Assembly: GCA_964511015.1 (NCBI GenBank)
Contig: CAZEDX010000083.1
Coordinates: forward strand, 1-18,115
DNA length: 18,115 nucleotides
Source of the DNA: FEN-1099 sp964511015
GTDB taxonomy: Bacteria; Lernaellota; Lernaellaia; Lernaellales; Lernaellaceae
Direction: 5' to 3'
Shown here: positions 14,324 through 18,115 of the stretch, piece by piece
Layout of the letters: every line of letters starts with the position of its first letter
Position numbering within the stretch: the first letter of the stretch is position 1
Translations under genes and position numbers: made by a program
The notes under the pieces: generated by a model
Told to the model about the DNA's origin: nothing
Databases searched by the model: none
Seen by the model: the letters and a program-made list of their open reading frames with translations, nothing else

Positions 14324-15280
14324 TCAGTCCGTCGCCGCGGGGTCCATCGCCGCCACGCGCTGCGCCACGCGTTGATAGTCGCTGACGATGCGCCGCACGA
14401 TCTCGGCCAACGGCGGCCGATCGTGCACCAGACCGGCAACCTGGCCGCATTGCATCGAGCCCCACTCGACATCGCCGTCGACCGTCGCTGCGCGGCTGCG
14501 GCCCGCGCCGATGAACGCCAGGATCTCTTCCTTGGGCTTGCCGGCGCGTTCCATTTCGTTGATCGCGTCGGTCAGCTTGTTGCGGATGCCGCGCACGGCT
14601 TCGAACGCTCGGCCGGTCACCACAGTGCCGGTTTCGTCCATCGCCAGCAGACGATCTACATAGGCCGGGGCCCCTTCGCTTTCGGCGCAGGCGATGAAGC
14701 GCGTGCCGATCTGCACGGCCTCGGCGCCCAGGGCAAAAGCCGCCGCCATGCCGCGTGCGTCGGCGATGCCGCCGGCGGCAATGACCGGAATCTTCACTGT
14801 GTCGACCACCGCCGGCCACAACACAGTGCTGGCTACTTCGTCGGGCGAGATGTGTCCGCCGCCTTCCATGCCCTCGGCGACGACCATGTCTACCCCCGCC
14901 TCTTCGCATTTCTTCGCCAGCTTGGCCGACGGCACCACGTGCACCACCACTGCCCCGGCATCGTGCAGGCGCCTAGTCCACAACTTCGGACTGCCGGCGC
15001 TGGTGAAGAAGATGCGCACGCCCTTTTCGAGCGCGACGTTGATGATGCCCTCGGCATGCGAGTAAAGCAGCGGAATGTTCACGCCAAACGAGCCTTTCGT
15101 TGTCGCCTTCACTTGATCGATGGCGCGCCCCATTTCCTCGGGCGTATGACTGCCGCCGGCCAACAGACCCAGAATGCCCGCTTCGGCCGCCGCCGCGCAC
15201 AGCTTGGCGGTGGACCACCACACCATGCCGGCGCAGATGATCGGGTACTTGATGCCCAGCTTCTCACAAACACGGTTCAT
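14324..15280 (-). CDS. Nitronate monooxygenase / FabK-like FMN enzyme
   Basis: 318 residues from the ATG at 15280, with GGAG six bases upstream. It is a single TIM-barrel flavoprotein of the 2-nitropropane dioxygenase superfamily. Seen are the N-terminal IKYPIICAGM, FGVNIP at 65-70, VVAEGMEGGGH at 133-143 with His143 at the family's catalytic position, PVIAAGGIADARG at 165-177 and the phosphate-binding region ending in GTRF at 192-195. The family includes nitronate monooxygenases, which oxidise alkyl nitronates, and FabK, an enoyl-ACP reductase of fatty acid synthesis. The C-terminal GSMQCGQVAGLVHDRPP segment resembles FabK, and the first line of sequence fits both. The nearby acyl-CoA dehydrogenase is consistent with acyl metabolism but does not decide the matter. 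Confidence 0.85.
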   Translation of the reverse strand: MNRVCEKLGIKYPIICAGMVWWSTAKLCAAAAEAGILGLLAGGSHTPEEMGRAIDQVKATTKGSFGVNIPLLYSHAEGIINVALEKGVRIFFTSAGSPKLWTRRLHDAGAVVVHVVPSAKLAKKCEEAGVDMVVAEGMEGGGHISPDEVASTVLWPAVVDTVKIPVIAAGGIADARGMAAAFALGAEAVQIGTRFIACAESEGAPAYVDRLLAMDETGTVVTGRAFEAVRGIRNKLTDAINEMERAGKPKEEILAFIGAGRSRAATVDGDVEWGSMQCGQVAGLVHDRPPLAEIVRRIVSDYQRVAQRVAAMDPAATD

Positions 15281-15310
15281 GGTTCACTCCGCGGGTCTTG
15301 TCGGGATTTG

Positions 15311-15319
15311 GTTATAGCA
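15311..15319 (-). promoter_or_regulatory. Possible extended -10 for the nitronate monooxygenase/FabK-like gene
   Basis: On the minus strand TGC-TATAAC (TATAAC is the complement of 15311-15316) lies 30 bases before the ATG at 15280. No clear -35 is present. The gene could also be reached by read-through from the lipoprotein gene that ends 57 bases upstream. Confidence 0.33.
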
Positions 15320-15329
15320 GATACCGGAC

Positions 15330-15348
15330 CGGAGCGGCTAGCGCTCCG
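15330..15348 (-). other. Hairpin overlapping the stop of the Asp-rich lipoprotein gene
   Basis: CGGAGCG at 15330-15336 pairs with CGCTCCG at 15342-15348 around a 5-base loop that contains the stop codon. No T tract follows on the minus strand, so it is not a classical terminator; it may slow decay of the upstream message or partly separate the two genes. Confidence 0.35.
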
Positions 15349-16936
15349 CCGCAAGCAGGATCAACCCGTCGCCGCTGGCCAGCGAGACTACCCCCGACAC
15401 TTCCACGGTCGAGTTGTCCGCCAGCACGCGCTGGTACGTTCCGCCCAGATCAAAATCGACCGCACCCGCCGAGCCGTCGACGCGCACGACGACCAGCGCC
15501 GCCGTCCCGTCCGGCGTCCGATACGGCCGTGTGAACACGCCGTCCGCCTCGTCCGCCGCTACATCGGTCGGCTCGCCCAGGTCGCGTTCGAACACGCCGA
15601 ACCAGAGCGTCTCGGTGAATGGCTCGTACGGCGCCCACGAGGGTTTGACCGCCATGACGTCGTCGCCGTTTTTGAAGACGTAGAACGCCGCCAGATAGAA
15701 CATCGTTTCGTCGGCGGTCGGGTTGCCGCCATCCCCGCCGTAGAACGTCTCCAGCGCGACAAAGCCGCCGGCATCGTGCGCCTGTTGCGACAGGTCGATC
15801 AGCGCCGCCAGCCGGTCTTCGGTGCCCAGGGCGCCCCAGGCCGGGTATTGCAGCGCGTTTTCACACCACACGCCGACGCCGGGCCCGATCAGCTCGACCA
15901 TTTGTGGAATCGAACCTTCCCAACTGCAATATGTCGCACCGTTGAACAGCAGCGCCGGCGAGCCGGGCAAGGCGTCGTGAACGGCCGTGAGCAGGCCGTC
16001 GACCGCCGGGTAGTACCATTCGTTGAGGGCCGCCGTGCTCGTTTCCTGCGCATCGTCGATTTCGATGATATCGATCGCGTCCACCAGTTCGGGCAAATAG
16101 AACCTGTCTTCCATCGGACTACCGAGGTTGTCGTAGCCGGGGCCGGCGAAACCCTCGTCCATCTGCGCGGCGGCGCGCCAGGCGGCGTAGTCGCGGGCGC
16201 AATCGCTTTCGACATTGAGCAGCCACCCATATTGGTCCCACACCAACGAAAACAGGCGGGCGTCTTTCTCGTCGACTGCGCTGCCTTCCAGACCACGCTG
16301 CGTTAAGATTACATCGCAGCCGCCGCCATGCCAGCGCGCGCCGATCTGCCCGTCGTATCGCGCGTGCAGGAAGCATTCTTCGCCGTCGCCGTGCGCCGGA
16401 TACTCGGCCAGGAACGATGCAAACTCCGCGTTCTGCGCGGCGAACGTGGCGCTTTCGCCACCGACCTCCGGATCGATGCAGGTGCCGGCCGCCTCGTTGG
16501 TGTTGAACAGGTGGGCCAGTTGCCAGACCAGCCACCGCCCCCGCGGATTGTTGTCCTGGATCTCGTCCCAGGTCCATTCCATCGGCTCGTCGTTGTACGA
16601 CATGATCGCCAGATCGACATGTCGCGCGGCCCAGGCCTGGTCGTTGCGGAAGGTCTCGCCATCGTAGCCGCCCAGATCGCCGTAGTAATGGTAATGCACC
16701 AACCCGTAGTTGAACGACGGCGACGGATCGCTCGTGTCATCGTCCGCCGTATCGTCATCTGCCGTGTCATTGTCGGCGGCGTCGTCATCGGCGTCATCAT
16801 CGGCGTCGTCGCTGACGTCGTCATCGACAGTCACCTCGTCATCGTCGCCGTTTTGGCTGCTCGAACCGCCACCAGCCACACACGCCGCCATCGTCAGCAG
16901 CAACCCCAGCAAGAGCCATAGATACGTCGTTTTCAC
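15338..16936 (-). CDS. Asp-rich lipoprotein with a glycoside-hydrolase-like domain
   Basis: 532 residues from the GTG at 16936: AAAGGGG lies six bases upstream of it, while the adjoining TTG codon would be too close. A signal peptide ends in the lipobox LTMAAC (Cys19), so the protein is lipid-anchored. Residues 31-70 are an Asp-rich linker of D-D-D-x units with Ala, Thr, Ser and Val. The rest begins NYGLVHYHYYGDLGGYDGET and shows repeated strand-helix units with acidic residues at strand ends (DLAIMSYNDEP, IDIIEIDD, GFVALETFYGGD), then a beta-rich C-terminal part (about 440-532). This looks like a TIM-barrel glycosidase of the uncharacterised GHL15-type families, with candidate catalytic acids in those strand ends; the family call is tentative. 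It is probably on the outer membrane or cell surface. Confidence 0.65.
   Translation of the reverse strand: MKTTYLWLLLGLLLTMAACVAGGGSSSQNGDDDEVTVDDDVSDDADDDADDDAADNDTADDDTADDDTSDPSPSFNYGLVHYHYYGDLGGYDGETFRNDQAWAARHVDLAIMSYNDEPMEWTWDEIQDNNPRGRWLVWQLAHLFNTNEAAGTCIDPEVGGESATFAAQNAEFASFLAEYPAHGDGEECFLHARYDGQIGARWHGGGCDVILTQRGLEGSAVDEKDARLFSLVWDQYGWLLNVESDCARDYAAWRAAAQMDEGFAGPGYDNLGSPMEDRFYLPELVDAIDIIEIDDAQETSTAALNEWYYPAVDGLLTAVHDALPGSPALLFNGATYCSWEGSIPQMVELIGPGVGVWCENALQYPAWGALGTEDRLAALIDLSQQAHDAGGFVALETFYGGDGGNPTADETMFYLAAFYVFKNGDDVMAVKPSWAPYEPFTETLWFGVFERDLGEPTDVAADEADGVFTRPYRTPDGTAALVVVRVDGSAGAVDFDLGGTYQRVLADNSTVEVSGVVSLASGDGLILLAAER
16727..16846. repeat. Triplet repeat encoding the Asp-rich linker of the lipoprotein
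   Basis: Forty codons dominated by GAC/GAT, arranged as imperfect D-D-D-x-x-D-D units, encode residues 31-70 just after the lipidated cysteine. The plus strand therefore reads as a run of GTC/ATC triplets. It probably forms an extended acidic tether that holds the catalytic domain away from the membrane. Confidence 0.72.
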
Positions 16937-16958
16937 CAAGGGCCCCTTTCGTCGCCTC

Positions 16959-16987
16959 CTAGTACACGAGTTCGCTCACCAGAGCAA
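16959..16987 (-). promoter_or_regulatory. Candidate promoter of the Asp-rich lipoprotein gene
   Basis: On the minus strand TTGCTC (complement of 16982-16987), a 17-base spacer and TACTAG (complement of 16959-16964). The predicted leader is only about 16 bases. The hexamers are moderate matches. Confidence 0.4.
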
Positions 16988-16989
16988 AC

Positions 16990-17019
16990 TTGACCGCTTT
17001 GCCGCCCCCCGCTTACGAT
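16990..17019 (+). promoter_or_regulatory. Promoter of the metallo-hydrolase/coaBC unit
   Basis: TTGACC at 16990-16995, an 18-base spacer and TACGAT at 17014-17019, with a predicted start near 17026 and a leader of about 28 bases. Its -35 lies two bases from the -35 of the divergent lipoprotein promoter. Confidence 0.5.
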
Positions 17020-17053
17020 AGCCGCGCAACGACATGACGAGGCGAGGACACGA

Positions 17054-17671
17054 ATGGTTGTGATACAGCTCGAGACAGGGCCGCTGGCGGTGAACACATA
17101 CATCGTCGGCGACGAGAAGACCAAAGAAGCGATGGTGATCGATCCGGGTGGCGACGTACCGGCGATCTTGTCCGCCCTGGCCAAACAGGGGCTAACCTGC
17201 AAGCTGATCTTCAACACGCATACGCACTGGGACCACATCGGAGGCAACGGCGAGCTGAAAAAGGCCACCGGCGCAACATTGGTCACGCACGCCGACGAAG
17301 CGCCCGATCTGGCCAACGCCCCGGTGCAAGCGTCGTTCTTCGGCATGAATGTGCCCCCCAGCCCGGGGGCCGACCGCCTCGTCGGCGAAGGCGACGTGCT
17401 CAAGGTCGGCGGCATCGAGCTGAAGGTCATCGAGTTGCCGGGACACAGCCCGTGCGGCCTCGGCCTCTTGTTCGACAAGTTCGCCATCGTCGGCGACGCC
17501 CTGTTCGCCGGCTCGATCGGTCGCACCGATTTCCCGGGCGGCGATCTGAACACTCTGCTCGACAACATCCGGCGCAAGCTGTTCACGTTGCCGGACGAAA
17601 CGGTGGTTCTTTCGGGTCACGGCCCGCGCACGACCGTCGGGCGCGAGAAGAAATTCAACCCGTTCTTCTGA
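17054..17671 (+). CDS. Glyoxalase II-like MBL-fold metallo-hydrolase
   Basis: 205 residues from the ATG at 17054, with GAGG upstream. It has the full metal-binding set of the metallo-beta-lactamase fold: THTHWDH with His56, His58, Asp60 and His61, then His131 in ELPGHS, Asp148 in VGDALFAGSIGRTD and His189 in LSGHGPRT. The short length and the C-terminal G-R-E-K-K-F-N-P-F ending match the YcbL-type glyoxalase II subgroup, which lacks the long C-terminal domain of GloB. Such enzymes hydrolyse S-lactoylglutathione or related thioesters in the cytoplasm; the true substrate is not known here. It precedes coaBC by 11 bases, so the two are very likely co-transcribed. Confidence 0.88.
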   Translation: MVVIQLETGPLAVNTYIVGDEKTKEAMVIDPGGDVPAILSALAKQGLTCKLIFNTHTHWDHIGGNGELKKATGATLVTHADEAPDLANAPVQASFFGMNVPPSPGADRLVGEGDVLKVGGIELKVIELPGHSPCGLGLLFDKFAIVGDALFAGSIGRTDFPGGDLNTLLDNIRRKLFTLPDETVVLSGHGPRTTVGREKKFNPFF

Positions 17672-17682
17672 AGGAGTCTGCC

Positions 17683-18115
17683 ATGCTGGCCGGCAAGAAC
17701 GTGGTGTTGGGCGTAACGGGCGGCATCGCCGCGTACAAGGCAGCCGAACTCGTGCGGTTGCTAGTCAAAGCCGGCGCGGCGGTGGACGTCATCATGACGC
17801 GCAACGCCACCGAGTTCGTTGCGCCGCTCACCTTCCAGACGTTGTCCAACCGGCCGGTGCATGTGGAGACCTTCAAGCTGCTGGACACGTCCGACATTTC
17901 GCACACCAGCCTTGCCGATCGGGCGGATCTGATCATCGTCGCGCCGGCCACAGCGAATCTGCTGGGCAAGTACTCCCACGGCCTGGCGGACGACCTGCTT
18001 TCCACCACACTGCTGGCCACTGCGGCGCCCGTGCTGCTCGCGCCGGCGATGAACCCCCGCATGTGGGCTCACCCGGCCACGGCAGCCAACGCGGCCACAC
18101 TGGCCGAACGTGGCG
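17683..18115 (+). CDS. coaBC: CoaBC, N-terminal (phosphopantothenoylcysteine decarboxylase) part; runs off the window
   Basis: The first 144 residues are present and the frame is open to the end of the window. AGGAG lies seven bases before the ATG at 17683. The protein starts KNVVLGVTGGIAAYKAAELVRLL, the flavin-binding opening of the HFCD family, has His74 in DISHTSLADRAD at the place of the catalytic histidine, VAPATANLLGKYSHGLADDLLSTTLLA at about 86-112 and the PAMNPRMW substrate-binding motif at 121-128. CoaBC makes 4'-phosphopantetheine in coenzyme A synthesis by joining cysteine to phosphopantothenate and decarboxylating the product. Whether the ligase (CoaB) half follows cannot be seen; a separate CoaC-only protein is the alternative. 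Confidence 0.88.
   Translation, partial: MLAGKNVVLGVTGGIAAYKAAELVRLLVKAGAAVDVIMTRNATEFVAPLTFQTLSNRPVHVETFKLLDTSDISHTSLADRADLIIVAPATANLLGKYSHGLADDLLSTTLLATAAPVLLAPAMNPRMWAHPATAANAATLAERG

Noticed and set aside
14309..14324. Palindrome ATCGGCCGAT with a seven-base T tract on the minus strand, after the flavoenzyme gene
   Set aside because: With no room for a loop, the usable stem is only about three base pairs, so it is too weak to call a terminator.
14096..16306. A 736-residue plus-strand open frame
   Set aside because: It lies antisense to the acyl-CoA dehydrogenase, flavoenzyme and lipoprotein genes, is rich in Arg and His as expected of a GC-rich shadow, spans two gene boundaries and has no family signature.
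1..18115. CRISPR arrays, tRNA or rRNA genes, insertion sequences, phage genes
   Set aside because: No spaced direct repeats, cloverleaf or T-loop sequences, transposase motifs, or integrase/phage structural genes were seen. The Bor-like gene alone is not evidence for a prophage.

Overview
The window is GC-rich, densely coding bacterial DNA from a Gram-negative organism with a true outer membrane. It encodes a beta-barrel outer-membrane protein ending in Phe, a LolA-fold periplasmic protein and two lipoproteins with lipoboxes. Two secreted proteins carry long Asp-rich linkers, one of them with a Cys-rich tail, and one resembles the MXAN_6640 family of putative metalloproteases. These traits fit Myxococcota, Lernaellota or other former 'Deltaproteobacteria'. 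That placement is an inference from protein style, not from a marker gene. No rRNA, tRNA, CRISPR array, insertion sequence or phage module was seen.

Layout, left to right. (1) Positions 1-724, minus strand: an NTF2/SnoaL-like protein followed by the start of a DUF362 protein, with an extended -10 promoter at about 763-768. (2) 953-1417, plus: a secreted YbjN-like protein, convergent with (3) 1424-4434, minus: a secreted TPR protein coupled by an ATGA overlap to a membrane-anchored SGNH-fold protein. (4) 4435-4902: a largely non-coding stretch lying between two strong minus-strand terminators. (5) 4966-6810, minus: a secreted HExxH metalloprotease with an Asp-rich and Cys-rich tail. (6) 6811-7162: a divergent regulatory region with two near-consensus promoters, a shared CCGATTTG motif and two palindromes. 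(7) 7163-12469, plus: a four-gene operon of MarR regulator, MMPL/RND permease, LolA-like periplasmic protein and DUF1302-like barrel, closed by a bidirectional terminator at 12491-12522. (8) 12537-14206, minus: acyl-CoA dehydrogenase then a Bor/Iss-like lipoprotein. (9) 14324-16936, minus: an Asp-rich glycoside-hydrolase-like lipoprotein then a nitronate monooxygenase/FabK-like flavoprotein. (10) 17054-18115, plus: a glyoxalase-II-like metallo-hydrolase followed closely by the start of coaBC.

The most interesting unit is the 7163-12469 operon. It encodes an inner-membrane pump of the lipid-exporting MMPL type, a soluble LolA-fold protein able in principle to carry a lipid across the periplasm, and an outer-membrane barrel, under a MarR-type regulator with a palindrome in its own leader. 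It has no membrane-fusion protein or TolC gene. The arrangement suggests a complete inner-to-outer membrane route for a lipid or other hydrophobic cargo. The cargo cannot be told from the sequence.
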